The notes beneath the pieces are model-generated. The model saw nothing but the letters and a program-made list of their open reading frames with translations. It was not told where the DNA came from and did no database searches. Made by a program: the position numbers and the translations under genes. Of a DNA stretch of 33,266 nt, positions 24,305 through 33,266 are shown in pieces; positions within the stretch are counted from its first letter, which is position 1; every line of letters starts with the position of its first letter. Source of the stretch: Nitrospirales bacterium (GTDB lineage: Bacteria; Nitrospirota; Nitrospiria; Nitrospirales; UBA8639); assembly GCA_021604105.1 (NCBI GenBank), contig BQIW01000050.1:1-33266 (forward strand), read 5' to 3'.

Positions 24305-26961
24305 TCCCCGTTTCTGTCAAACTCGCCTGGCGGGAAATCCACAGCGCCTGGTCTCGTTTCCTATTTTTGTTTCTCTGCATTGCACTCGGTGTCGGCGCCA
24401 TTGTGGCCGTGGACCTGTTTGCCGTGAATGTCGCCCAAGTCATTCTTGGGGATACCCGCGCTCTGCTAGGCGGTGATATCGAACTGAAATGGCGACGGGC
24501 TATTTCCAACAAGGGCCATGACGTGCTGGCCTCCCTCCCTGACCGTCATATCGTTCTCTCCCACGTAACTGAAATCGCTGCAATGGCGACGGTGAACAAC
24601 CCTAACAACTCCCAAGCGCCCCATCCCAAAATTACTTCTCAATTGGTGGAACTCAAGGCCATAGATTCAGCCTATCCCCTCTATGGTCGGTTGGTCGCGG
24701 AGCCTGATCTCCCGGCAGCGCAACTGCTGAATCCGCTTCAATCCAATTGCAGTCGCTCGCCGTGTTTTGGAGCACTGGTCCAGGAATCCTTGCTGATCCG
24801 GCTCAACCTGACCGTTGGCAGCGAGCTGCAGATTGGCCAAGGAAACTTCCTTATCACCGCCATACTGAGAAAAGAACCGGACAAGATTGCTAATGGATTT
24901 CGTTTGGGCCCACGGGTCATGATTTCCCAGGACGCGCTCAAGGCCACTGCCTTGATCCAAACCGGTAGCCGGATTCAGGAACGATATCGTCTGTCCATAC
25001 CCAATTCTACCTCTCTTGAGCCATTGATGGGTGAGTTACGTGGGCGCCTTAGCCAGGAAGGAGCCCGGGTCACCTCATTTCGCGATGCCCAGCCACGACT
25101 CCGCCGGTTCCTTGACCAATTAAACCTCTATCTTGGACTTATTGGGTTTACAATCTTATTGGTCGGTGGGATCGGAGTGGCTTGCACGATTCAAGGCTTC
25201 CTCACACAAAAAATACCCATAATAGCTACTCTCAAAACCCTGGGAGCGGATTCTTCACAAATCATTCGGCTTTACCTCACGCAAAGCCTCATCCTGGGAG
25301 GGATCGGCAGTTTCTTTGGAGTCATAGTCGGCGTGGTGCTTCACCAAGGCTTACCGCTATTGCTTCAAGGCATTATTCCTGAAACCATGCCCATGAATCC
25401 CACGGTCGCTCCTATCCTGCGTGGGATGGTTCTTGGCATCCTCGCCACACTGGCCTTCTCACTCTGGCCTCTATTGGCCATCCGCAATGTCTCTCCGGCA
25501 TTGGTATATCGACAATCGGTGAACCAGTCCCAAACTATGGCCAACACCCAATCCAGATTAAAACGATGGCGGACCATCCTCCAGCATTGGTGGAATGACC
25601 GGGCACAGGTCGTGGTCAGTATCAGCATCATGGTGGGCGTGACCGGCCTGGCCATGTGGCAAGCCCACTCACTGACCCTCGGTTTATTTTTTTCCGGTGC
25701 ATGTGCAGTGGCGATTCTCCTCTTAATAGGAGGCACTGAAGTTCTGTATAGCATTCTCCGGCATGTGCCGATTCCTCAGCGGTATTTGTTGCGCCATGCA
25801 GTGAGGAATCTTCAACGGCCTGGAAATTTTACCAAAGCCATGACGTTGGCCATTGGAATTGGTGTCATGCTCATGACCACACTAACCATTGTGCAACGGT
25901 CCTTACTTGATCTGATAGGAAACCAGATACCCTCCCAGGCTCCTTCATTTTTTTTCATAGACATCCAACCGGACCAATCTCCCCAATTTATGGACGTGCT
26001 ACAACAACAATTCCCTGGTTCACCGTATAAATTAGTTCCAGTGGTGAGGTCTCGCCTCACGGCCATCAACGGACAACCCATCAATCCTGAAGAGCATAAA
26101 GGCAAACGAAACGGATGGTATTTCACCAGGGAATACGTACTGACGACATCCCGGAGTCTGCCAGAAGATAACGTCCTCACTGAAGGACAATGGTGGGATT
26201 ATACCCAGGAATCGGACGCAGATGGGGCGACGAGAGCATCATCAAATTTCCCCATGGTCTCCGTGGAGGAAGACGCCGCAAAAAATCTTGGACTCACCCT
26301 GGGTTCAACTCTGACGTTGGATATTCAAGGGGTGCCACTTGTCGCAAAAGTGAGCAGTCTTCGACAGGTGGATTGGGGAAGTTTTTCCATAAATTTTTTC
26401 ATGATCCTTCAGCCTGGGTCTTTTGACGGCGCCCCGTTCACCTACATCGCCACAACCAGAGTGCCAACAACTCTCGAAGTCCCCTTACAGCAAGCCATCG
26501 TCGCCGCCATGCCCAATGTGACAGCCATTAAAGTGGGAGATGTACTGGAGAGTATTGGTCGGATTTTTCACCAATTGGCCCTGGGGATTCAAGCCTTGGC
26601 CCTGTTATGTCTGGTCACCGGCGCCGTAGTCATGATTGCAGCGATTTCCATCAACCGGTACCGGCGTCTGCATGAATTGGCAATTGTGAAAGCACTGGGA
26701 GCAAGTCGCAGGCTCCTTGTATTCTCGCTGGGAGTAGAATTCGGTGTCATTGGAGCCTTTGCAGGCCTTGTTGGACTGGGATTGGGGTGTCTCCTCTCCT
26801 GGTCTCTCTTGTACTTCTTTTTTGACCTGACCTGGACCTTCGATCTCTTCATATTGAGCACCGGTTTGCTTTTGACCATTCTGCTATGCCTCGCGACGGG
26901 TTTTCTCGGAACGTACCGATTGCTAGGATTTCCTCCCCTGTCCGTACTTCGTCAAGAATAA
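24301..26961 (+). CDS. FtsX-like ABC permease, YbbP type (886 aa)
   Basis: This is a large permease with two FtsX-type modules, pairing with the upstream ATPase. About ten membrane helices are visible: one near residue 20-45; three around 275-395 (for example GLIGFTILLVGGIGVACTI); three or so around 440-540; and three at the C terminus from about 760 on. Two large extracytoplasmic regions, about 50-270 and 545-755, separate them. The frame is open from 24151, but the ATG at 24301 overlaps the ATPase stop as ATGA, which indicates translational coupling. The length and layout fit YbbP/DUF214 proteins. The exported or extracted substrate is unknown; lipids or lipoproteins are usual for the class. 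Confidence 0.9.
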   Translation: MIPVSVKLAWREIHSAWSRFLFLFLCIALGVGAIVAVDLFAVNVAQVILGDTRALLGGDIELKWRRAISNKGHDVLASLPDRHIVLSHVTEIAAMATVNNPNNSQAPHPKITSQLVELKAIDSAYPLYGRLVAEPDLPAAQLLNPLQSNCSRSPCFGALVQESLLIRLNLTVGSELQIGQGNFLITAILRKEPDKIANGFRLGPRVMISQDALKATALIQTGSRIQERYRLSIPNSTSLEPLMGELRGRLSQEGARVTSFRDAQPRLRRFLDQLNLYLGLIGFTILLVGGIGVACTIQGFLTQKIPIIATLKTLGADSSQIIRLYLTQSLILGGIGSFFGVIVGVVLHQGLPLLLQGIIPETMPMNPTVAPILRGMVLGILATLAFSLWPLLAIRNVSPALVYRQSVNQSQTMANTQSRLKRWRTILQHWWNDRAQVVVSISIMVGVTGLAMWQAHSLTLGLFFSGACAVAILLLIGGTEVLYSILRHVPIPQRYLLRHAVRNLQRPGNFTKAMTLAIGIGVMLMTTLTIVQRSLLDLIGNQIPSQAPSFFFIDIQPDQSPQFMDVLQQQFPGSPYKLVPVVRSRLTAINGQPINPEEHKGKRNGWYFTREYVLTTSRSLPEDNVLTEGQWWDYTQESDADGATRASSNFPMVSVEEDAAKNLGLTLGSTLTLDIQGVPLVAKVSSLRQVDWGSFSINFFMILQPGSFDGAPFTYIATTRVPTTLEVPLQQAIVAAMPNVTAIKVGDVLESIGRIFHQLALGIQALALLCLVTGAVVMIAAISINRYRRLHELAIVKALGASRRLLVFSLGVEFGVIGAFAGLVGLGLGCLLSWSLLYFFFDLTWTFDLFILSTGLLLTILLCLATGFLGTYRLLGFPPLSVLRQE

Positions 26962-26963
26962 AT

Positions 26964-26989
26964 CCCGCCCAACAGGTTGCAGGGTTTTT
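26964..26989 (+). terminator. Possible intrinsic terminator after permease
   Basis: Three bases after the permease stop, CCC pairs with GGG and CAAC with GTTG in an imperfect stem, immediately followed by TTTTTC. The loop is tight and the stem has an internal loop, so it is a weak but well-placed terminator for the ATPase-permease transcript. Confidence 0.4.
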
Positions 26990-27297
26990 CTCCCAAAACC
27001 ACACCCGCGCCTGGTGCTGCCTTCTCTCCTCGATATACCTCTCCGACGAGTTATCCATTTAGATACAATGTGTATGCTGTGGAATAACAACCTGTCCCAC
27101 AACTGAGGCCCTAATACCTCATCCGCTTTTCATTCTTTAAAAAATCACAATGCCAATTTTAAAAATTTCGCCATCCATTCAACAGTATTTCAATGCGTTA
27201 TATGCACGAGACCCCTAAAAGATCTCTCGTATCCCTTTTGGGTACATTCTTTGCTTCGTAAATGGCAAACACAAAGTATATGGATATGGGGGAAGCC
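26990..27297. other. Gene-free spacer
   Basis: I see no gene in these 308 bases. TACAAT near 27064 could be a -10 element, without a convincing -35 partner. A small dyad, CGAGA/TCTCG, lies near 27208-27231. The middle is rich in A and T and probably holds the promoter of the following small ORF or of the response regulator gene. Confidence 0.4.
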
Positions 27298-27468
27298 ATG
27301 GAAATTATTTTAGCCATCTGTATAACAGGACTTGGAATCTTCGGAGGCATGCTCGTCATTTGGAACGGGCAATACCCTGCACCCTTAAAAGAGCAGCGGA
27401 CACTGCACGCACAGCAAACAGTGATAACTGGAACAACACAGACCTCTACCTGCACAACAGTTGTGTAG
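27298..27468 (+). CDS. Possible small membrane protein (56 aa)
   Basis: The ORF starts MEIILAICITGLGIFGGMLV, a single hydrophobic helix, followed by a polar tail rich in threonine and glutamine. GGGGGAAGCC just before the ATG at 27298 is a good ribosome binding site; a longer frame starts at 27262. The tail does not look like a typical conserved domain, and I do not recognise a family. It lies 111 bp before the response regulator gene on the same strand and may be co-transcribed. Confidence 0.4.
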   Translation: MEIILAICITGLGIFGGMLVIWNGQYPAPLKEQRTLHAQQTVITGTTQTSTCTTVV

Positions 27469-27579
27469 GAATCAAAAGGCATACCTACCGTGATGATCAC
27501 AAACGAAGAGGAGACACTCAGCCTGCTCGATCCATCAGGATGATGGATTATTCAGCCTAAGGGTAAAAAGGAGACCTTG

Positions 27580-28017
27580 ATGTCAAAAAACATACTCATT
27601 ATTGATGATGATGAAATGAGTCGCAGATTGCTCCGGATGGTCCTGGAATATGATGGATGTCAGTGCGTGGAAGCCGAAAACGGAGCCACAGGGTTATCAC
27701 TTATTGAATCAAAATCTTTTGATCTTGTGATTCTGGATAATGCCATGCCCGTCATGACCGGCATGGATTTTTTGGAACGGTTTCAGCATATCCCACGCAA
27801 GCCAGACATCCCGATCATTATGGTGACCGGATTCCTCAACGCCGTCGTTCGCGAAAACGCCACACGCTTAGGAGCCTATGCCATTATCGGCAAACCCTAT
27901 GATTTTGGGGAATTACGGGCCATAGTCACTCAATTATGTCCTCCAGCCGGCTTCCCACAACCCCATTCTTTCGTGGTTTCCAACGTATCCCAAACCTATA
28001 GTCCCCCTCCAGCATGA
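27580..28017 (+). CDS. Stand-alone response regulator receiver (145 aa)
   Basis: This is a CheY-like receiver with no output domain. The acidic pocket is IIDDDE (8-13), the phospho-acceptor is D53 in VILDNAMP, the conserved threonine is in MVTG (83), and K105 lies in IGKPYD. The receiver ends about residue 120; the last 25 residues are a proline- and serine-rich tail without a domain. The ATG at 27580 follows AAAAAGGAGACC. No histidine kinase is next to it, so it must be phosphorylated from elsewhere and act by protein-protein contact. It converges on the AsmA-family gene. Confidence 0.9.
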   Translation: MSKNILIIDDDEMSRRLLRMVLEYDGCQCVEAENGATGLSLIESKSFDLVILDNAMPVMTGMDFLERFQHIPRKPDIPIIMVTGFLNAVVRENATRLGAYAIIGKPYDFGELRAIVTQLCPPAGFPQPHSFVVSNVSQTYSPPPA

Positions 28018-28064
28018 AACAGGGATGAAGAAATGATTCCTTCAAAAAAAGCGTGCTCCTATGG

Positions 28065-29930
28065 CTAATGTCCAAATAACTGTTTCAGAACATCCGCTCC
28101 GTCTTGTAAGAGTTGTTGTAATTCCTGTTCATCTCCCTGTAAAACTTTCTCAATCCTCCGCTCTACGTTCGATTTGACCTGACGCCCAAAGGATTGCGTA
28201 TCCAATTGCAGGAGCGGTTTCTGAACGGTTCCCAGAACGGTAAAAGGCAGCACTAACCTTCCCTGATGCCACGCAACTTTGGCCATCGGAAACCGCTGAA
28301 TAATCCGGTCGCCGATCATCTGTGAAACGGCGAGATTGCCTTGAAGATGCAACGATTCATCAAAGGCGAGGCTTCCTGCCCCTGTCATTGAGAAATCGGG
28401 TGCCTCAACGGTCAATTGCCGAATCACCAATCCCCGGTCTTCCAGTTCTATGTTGGTATCAATCAAGGAAAATTTTGTCGCACCGGTGGATTTCTCCAGA
28501 AGGTCCGGTAGCTGAAGAGCATCTTCAATCCCTTGCATGACATCAAATCCAACTAATTGTCCATCCCGAATAATCAATCGGATTGGTCCCGTCATCTTTG
28601 ATGGCCCGGAGGGCGAGTGCGCCGCACCCGCGACGCTCCAATGCACCTCTCCCGTACCGGTCAACCGGGGTGAGGAAGACCGTAAAGCCTGCGTAATTGA
28701 TTCAACCGCAAAATTCGTGAACGTTCCCTGGAACGAGAGCAAGGGAACAGTTGGTGTCCCATCCCACCTTCCATGGGCCTCAAGATTTCCCCTAAACGCT
28801 TGAGCCTTGAGCAAGACCAGGTCCACCTTTGTCCCTTGGATCACTGTTTCAATACGGACCTGCTCCAGTGAAAAGGGGCGGTGCACGGAAAGCGCCCAGG
28901 GAAGATCTTCGGAGGCCAGAACAGGGGCCTCACCTGACAAAATCAGACGTCCAGGAGTACCTTGCCCCGAAAGGTGAATCGTCGTCCCACCCATTTGGAG
29001 ATCAACGGTCAATGGATCAATCCTCACTCCTGTAAACGATTTCGGTGACCCCTGGGGGATCAGAAATGCTATCAGATGGGCCTGAAGGTCCTTGACGAAC
29101 ACAGGTCTATCCAACGCTATATTCAGGGGCAGATCATCCGTCGATAGGTCCGGAATCCGCACGTCCAACTCAAGCCTTCCATCCCTCACTTGGCCCTGTG
29201 CGGTTCCCTCTATCCTGCCTATGCTGCCCGCGAGATCAATCATTGACAGATCAACAGTGGATTGAAGGGGGCCAAATCGCCCGGTCATCTCCAATGGGAG
29301 CTGATTGGGTATCACCACACCCTTCATGCGCAGACTGGCCGTCTGTCCCAATTGAACGGAATTCGTGACAAACTCCAGTTGCTCGAGATGGTAGGAACGA
29401 AAGGGTTCTTTGGCACGATCCTCATACTGAAGAGTCCCTCCAGTCATGGAGAACCGCTCCACCGCAAACACACCGAATAAGGGCTTGAGAGCATTGGCTG
29501 GATTTGAATCCGCCTTCTCAGGCGGATGGAGATTGGGATCTTCTCCGACAGTGGCCAGATTCAACGTCCCATCATGCCTGCGGATAACGTGGACGCTCGG
29601 ATCATGAAGACGCACATGCTCAACCTGAATGTGCCGGCGCAACAGGGGGAGCCACCGAATCTCCACCTCAGCAGAGGGAATCGTGACAAAGGCCTGAGAA
29701 CTGAAGGACGGATCATCTCCAACCGTCATGCCCTTCATCCGAAAACCCAGTTTAGGAAAAACGGTTAAGCGGACATCCTGAACATCCACGGGTCGATGAA
29801 GGGCCTGCTCCAGAAAGGGGAGATACCGATCCCGATACCGATTCAAATCCAGCAAAACCGGAAGAAGCAGGATGACCACAATAACCAGGCCAATGAGGAT
29901 AGCGAGACCAACCATGATAGTACTCTTCAC
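28065..29930 (-). CDS. AsmA-family protein (621 aa)
   Basis: AsmA-like proteins are inner-membrane anchored, with a long beta-rich periplasmic part resembling lipid-transfer bridges between the two membranes. A single helix lies at residues 6-29 (GLAILIGLVIVVILLLPVLL), followed by the family's N-terminal pattern, including LLDLNRYRDRYLPFLEQAL and FPKLGFRMKGMTVGDDPSF. The rest is a run of short strands, with an AsmA C-terminal part around 430-560. The start is GTG (29930) with GGGAG upstream; an ATG five codons later is the alternative. It is divergent from polA. The likely role is phospholipid traffic or outer-membrane homeostasis, inferred from the family. Confidence 0.85.
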   Translation of the reverse strand: MKSTIMVGLAILIGLVIVVILLLPVLLDLNRYRDRYLPFLEQALHRPVDVQDVRLTVFPKLGFRMKGMTVGDDPSFSSQAFVTIPSAEVEIRWLPLLRRHIQVEHVRLHDPSVHVIRRHDGTLNLATVGEDPNLHPPEKADSNPANALKPLFGVFAVERFSMTGGTLQYEDRAKEPFRSYHLEQLEFVTNSVQLGQTASLRMKGVVIPNQLPLEMTGRFGPLQSTVDLSMIDLAGSIGRIEGTAQGQVRDGRLELDVRIPDLSTDDLPLNIALDRPVFVKDLQAHLIAFLIPQGSPKSFTGVRIDPLTVDLQMGGTTIHLSGQGTPGRLILSGEAPVLASEDLPWALSVHRPFSLEQVRIETVIQGTKVDLVLLKAQAFRGNLEAHGRWDGTPTVPLLSFQGTFTNFAVESITQALRSSSPRLTGTGEVHWSVAGAAHSPSGPSKMTGPIRLIIRDGQLVGFDVMQGIEDALQLPDLLEKSTGATKFSLIDTNIELEDRGLVIRQLTVEAPDFSMTGAGSLAFDESLHLQGNLAVSQMIGDRIIQRFPMAKVAWHQGRLVLPFTVLGTVQKPLLQLDTQSFGRQVKSNVERRIEKVLQGDEQELQQLLQDGADVLKQLFGH

Positions 29931-30077
29931 GAAGACATGCTCCCGTCATGAGCCAGAGGATTCGGTAGTTTACCATGTTCTATTTCTCTCCGTAGATAAA
30001 CCATCCTAAGATATCGACACCTCAAGGACTATCAGGTATCTTCAAGGGCCAACAATCACACAAAGAGGATATTTCCC

Positions 30078-32936
30078 GTGAACACCGTGAGTGAACCAGC
30101 TTCCCGTCTCCCTATTCGTCATGTCGTGTTAGTCGATGCCTCAGGATTTATTTTCAGGGCATTTCATGCCATCAAGATTTTGAACAGTCCGAATGGCACT
30201 CCCGTCAATGCCGTTTATGGATTCATCACCATGTTGATGAAACTCTTGGAAGATATGCAACCCGACCACATCGCCATCATCTTTGACTCCGCACGCAAAA
30301 CCTTTCGGAACGAGCTTGATCCCAACTATAAGGCCAACCGCAGCGAGCCCCCAGAGGAATTGGTGCCCCAATTTGGCCTCGTCCGTGAGGCAACCCGGGC
30401 CTTTAATTTTGATTGCATTGAGTTAAACGGATTCGAGGCAGACGACTTGATCGCCACATACACCAAGGAAGCATTGGCAGCCGGCGCGGACGTGACCATT
30501 GTCTCCTCGGACAAAGATCTCATGCAGTTGGTCTCGGATCAAGTCAGTATGTTCGATTCCATCAAAAACCGCAGGATCGGGCCCGCACAGGTTCTGGAGA
30601 AATTCGGCGTGCCGCCTGAAAAAGTTGTCGACGTTCAGTCCTTGGCAGGAGATTCGACGGACAATGTGCCCGGGGTCCCGGGTATCGGCATCAAAACAGC
30701 CGCACAACTCATTCAGGAATATGGTGATCTGGATACCCTCCTGGCGCGCGCATCAGAAATTAAGCAGAACAAACGACGGGAAAGTCTCATGGAGCATGCC
30801 GAAAAGGCCCGCCTCTCCCGCGAACTGGTTCGTCTTCGCTTCGATGTGCCATTAGCCATCCCATTAGAACAATTGGAGCGACGCCAGCCGAACATGGAAT
30901 TATTAGTCAACTTCCTCAATGAACAAGGATTCAAATCGATTCTGGCTCGCATACAAAGCCGCGTGAAGGGTGAACAGGAACCCGGGATCACTCCTTCTCC
31001 AACACCGGCCAGCGATGCACCAGCCACGAAAGATTCCGAACCAAGGCCGCTGCCTACCCAAGCCCAGTACGAGTTAATTCAAACAGTGTCAGCCCTTCAA
31101 GGCTGGGTGGAGGAAGCGACTCGTCGCGGGGTGGTGGCCGTCGACTGCGAAACCACCTCTCTCGATCAAACCAGAGCTGAGTTGGTTGGGTTCTCTCTGA
31201 GCCTGGAACCCGGCCAGGCCTGTTATGTACCTGTCGGGCATGTGGCTCCCGGATCCACGTCGCATCAGGATTTGCTCTCACACGATACGTCTGCTGCCTT
31301 ACCGGAAAGACCGGAACAGATTCCTCTCCAGAAGGCGCTCGACATCCTTGGGCCACTGCTGAAAGACCCCGGGGTGCTCAAGATCGGGCACAATATCAAA
31401 TACGACATGGTTGTGTTTCGCCGGTATGGACTCAACGTGTCTCCCGTGGACGATACCATGCTGCTCTCATACGTCTTAGAAGGTGGCATGCATGGCCATG
31501 GCATGGACGAATTGGCCGAACACTTTTTGGGGCATACGACAATCAAATTTAAGGACATCACGGGTACTGGAAAGTCCCAGGTCACGTTTGATCAGGTTCC
31601 TTTAGAAAAAGCGTTGGAATACGCGGCTGAAGATGCCGAAGTGACCCTGCGGCTCCATCAGGTCCTCAAGCCTCGTCTCATCAGTGAACACATGACCACC
31701 GTCTACGAAACGCTCGAGCGTCACTTAATTCCCGTGCTGGCGACCATGGAGCAAACAGGTATCAAAGTCGATGTGTCCCAACTCAAACAGGTCAGCCAGG
31801 AGTTTTTTTTTCGTCTACGTGAATTGGAACAAGAGATCCATCGCCTGGCCGGAAAGACCTTCAATGTTGGTTCCCCCAAACAACTCGGCGAAGTGATGTT
31901 TGACGACCTCGCCTTGGGAGGGGGTCAAAAAGGCAAAGCCGGCAGCTATAGCACAGGGGTCGATGTCCTCGAATCCTTAGCGGCCCAAGGCCATGAACTC
32001 CCGTCACGGGTCCTGGAATGGCGGCATTTGGAAAAACTGCGCAGCACATATGCCGATGCGCTCATCCGTCAAATCAATCCCGACACGAACCGGGTGCATA
32101 CCTCCTATGCCATGGCATCTGCCGCAACGGGAAGACTCTCCTCCACAGACCCCAATCTCCAGAACATTCCTATTCGCACCGAAGAAGGTCGAAGAATCCG
32201 GCGCGCCTTTGTCGCGGAACCTGGTTGGACACTGCTTTCGCTGGATTATTCACAGATTGAACTGCGTCTGCTCGCCCACGTCGCGGATATTCCCGTACTC
32301 AAGAAAGCCTTTTGGGATGGCCACGATATTCATGCACTCACCGCCAGCCAGGTCTTCGGCATCCCCCTGGAACAGATGGATCCGGGAATTCGACGTAAAG
32401 CCAAGGCCATAAATTTCGGCATCATTTATGGAATCAGCGCCTTCGGATTGGCCCGCCAATTGAGCGTGGAGCCGGGCGAGGCCGCTGCCTACATCAAAAC
32501 CTATTTCGAACAGTATCCCGGCATCCAGGATTACATGGAGCGCACCAAACAATTTTGCCGACAATATGGATACGTCCAGACATTGTTTGGACGTCGGTGC
32601 CATGTCCCTGGCATTCATGATAAAAATCCCGCCAGACGAAATTTCTCTGAACGAGCGGCCATCAATGCCCCATTGCAAGGCACGGCGGCAGACATCCTGA
32701 AGCGGGCCATGATCCGCGTACCCGCAGCCTTGGCACAGCATGGGCTATCCCCCAAGGCGAAAATGCTGTTAACCGTCCACGATGAGTTACTATTCGAGGT
32801 AGAAGAAGGGGCGGTCGAGCAAACCACTGCGGTCATCAAGCAGGTCATGGAAGGGGCCACACTGCCTGCCCTACAATTGTCGATCCCGCTAACGGTCGAA
32901 GCCGGACAGGGTCACTCCTGGGACAAAGCCCATTAA
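30078..32936 (+). CDS. polA: DNA polymerase I
   Basis: This enzyme fills gaps and removes RNA primers during replication and repair. All three domains are present in 952 residues. The 5'-3' exonuclease (about 14-295) has VLVDASG, D116-D123 region acidic residues and GDSTDNVPGVPGIG. The proofreading domain (about 325-540) keeps its carboxylates: D356/E358 in VDCET, N439 and D443 in HNIKYD, and D519 in YAAED. The polymerase domain has LDYSQIELR (D723), RRKAKAINFGIIYG (K774, Y784) and VHDE (D902). It is slightly longer than the E. coli enzyme, mainly by a linker near 300-330 and an insert near 390-415. The start is GTG with GAGGAT upstream. It is divergent from the AsmA gene. Confidence 0.97.
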   Translation: MNTVSEPASRLPIRHVVLVDASGFIFRAFHAIKILNSPNGTPVNAVYGFITMLMKLLEDMQPDHIAIIFDSARKTFRNELDPNYKANRSEPPEELVPQFGLVREATRAFNFDCIELNGFEADDLIATYTKEALAAGADVTIVSSDKDLMQLVSDQVSMFDSIKNRRIGPAQVLEKFGVPPEKVVDVQSLAGDSTDNVPGVPGIGIKTAAQLIQEYGDLDTLLARASEIKQNKRRESLMEHAEKARLSRELVRLRFDVPLAIPLEQLERRQPNMELLVNFLNEQGFKSILARIQSRVKGEQEPGITPSPTPASDAPATKDSEPRPLPTQAQYELIQTVSALQGWVEEATRRGVVAVDCETTSLDQTRAELVGFSLSLEPGQACYVPVGHVAPGSTSHQDLLSHDTSAALPERPEQIPLQKALDILGPLLKDPGVLKIGHNIKYDMVVFRRYGLNVSPVDDTMLLSYVLEGGMHGHGMDELAEHFLGHTTIKFKDITGTGKSQVTFDQVPLEKALEYAAEDAEVTLRLHQVLKPRLISEHMTTVYETLERHLIPVLATMEQTGIKVDVSQLKQVSQEFFFRLRELEQEIHRLAGKTFNVGSPKQLGEVMFDDLALGGGQKGKAGSYSTGVDVLESLAAQGHELPSRVLEWRHLEKLRSTYADALIRQINPDTNRVHTSYAMASAATGRLSSTDPNLQNIPIRTEEGRRIRRAFVAEPGWTLLSLDYSQIELRLLAHVADIPVLKKAFWDGHDIHALTASQVFGIPLEQMDPGIRRKAKAINFGIIYGISAFGLARQLSVEPGEAAAYIKTYFEQYPGIQDYMERTKQFCRQYGYVQTLFGRRCHVPGIHDKNPARRNFSERAAINAPLQGTAADILKRAMIRVPAALAQHGLSPKAKMLLTVHDELLFEVEEGAVEQTTAVIKQVMEGATLPALQLSIPLTVEAGQGHSWDKAH

Positions 32937-32978
32937 AAACAAAAAAAAGTCGTATAGGAGAAAGGAAGTTTAGAAATA

Positions 32979-33266
32979 ATGGAGATACCGACCTATAGTG
33001 AATTATTAAAACTTGTCTGGTTTCTGGTGTGGCGACACGTGGTGATTCTGATGTTTGTGAGTATGACGATCGGATGGGCGGTTCCGGTGATCTTCAATAG
33101 CACGATCTCTGCAGACTCTCAGTATATTTTAGAAATCTGTATTTATGGGGTGTTATTCTTCGGCATCACCCCGTTTATATTGAAGACCCTGTTTCAAAAA
33201 CAATTTCAAGGCTTTCAAGTCATCTTCCAACGCGAACCCGACTCACCACCACTTTCCTCATCATAA
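32979..33266 (+). CDS. Small two-helix membrane protein (95 aa)
   Basis: The protein is complete: its TAA is the last three bases of the window. Two membrane helices are visible, roughly residues 13-39 (WFLVWRHVVILMFVSMTIGW and on) and 49-69 (ILEICIYGVLFFGITPFIL), followed by a short polar tail with FQREPDSPP. GGAGAAAGGA lies well before the ATG. It starts 42 bp after polA and is likely in the same transcript. I do not recognise a family, and the polA link need not be functional. Confidence 0.72.
   Translation: MEIPTYSELLKLVWFLVWRHVVILMFVSMTIGWAVPVIFNSTISADSQYILEICIYGVLFFGITPFILKTLFQKQFQGFQVIFQREPDSPPLSSS

Overview
The window looks like a piece of a Nitrospirota chromosome, probably Nitrospira-like. 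This rests on gene style: runs of HEAT-repeat genes, a tesA/ybbA/ybbP-type locus, many small secreted or membrane proteins, and about half G+C judged by eye. It is an impression, not a database result. Every gene call comes from reading the translated proteins for motifs.

Layout. Bases 1-697 hold no gene but contain a cluster of strong inverted repeats. A small helical protein gene (698-1063) is followed by four HEAT-repeat genes in a tight same-strand row (1201-4916). A UDP-glucose 6-dehydrogenase gene (5053-6384, minus) converges on that row. Back-to-back promoters then separate it from an intact tRNA-Gly(GCC) gene (6537-6611).

The centre is the most interesting part. The 3' part of the tRNA-Gly gene (47 bp, one mismatch) occurs again as a direct repeat at 18892-18938. 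This is the usual footprint of an element integrated at a tRNA 3' end, and it delimits a 12,325-bp island. I see no integrase inside it, only a badly decayed IS6-family transposase near the tRNA. The island carries five intact genes on one strand: a cytosolic SGNH hydrolase, a protein resembling tandem ferredoxin-like heme-enzyme companions, a 1001-residue fusion of a DyP-type peroxidase with a cytochrome P450, a FadL-type outer-membrane channel, and a 1111-residue sensor (V4R-like domain, GAF, histidine kinase, receiver, class III adenylyl cyclase). Read together they suggest an imported module for taking up, releasing, oxidising and sensing a hydrophobic, possibly fatty-acid-like, compound. 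The layout recalls fungal peroxidase-P450 oxylipin synthases, but with an unrelated peroxidase domain. The substrate and the joint function are inference.

To the right lie a 50-residue ORF, a methyltransferase-like protein, a ChaN-like lipoprotein followed by a double-CDGSH iron-sulfur protein, and a small membrane protein. Next comes an arylesterase lipoprotein divergent from an ABC ATPase/permease pair, as in the E. coli tesA-ybbA-ybbP locus. The window ends with a small membrane ORF, a stand-alone receiver, an AsmA-family protein, DNA polymerase I with all proofreading residues, and a two-helix membrane protein whose stop codon is the last three bases.
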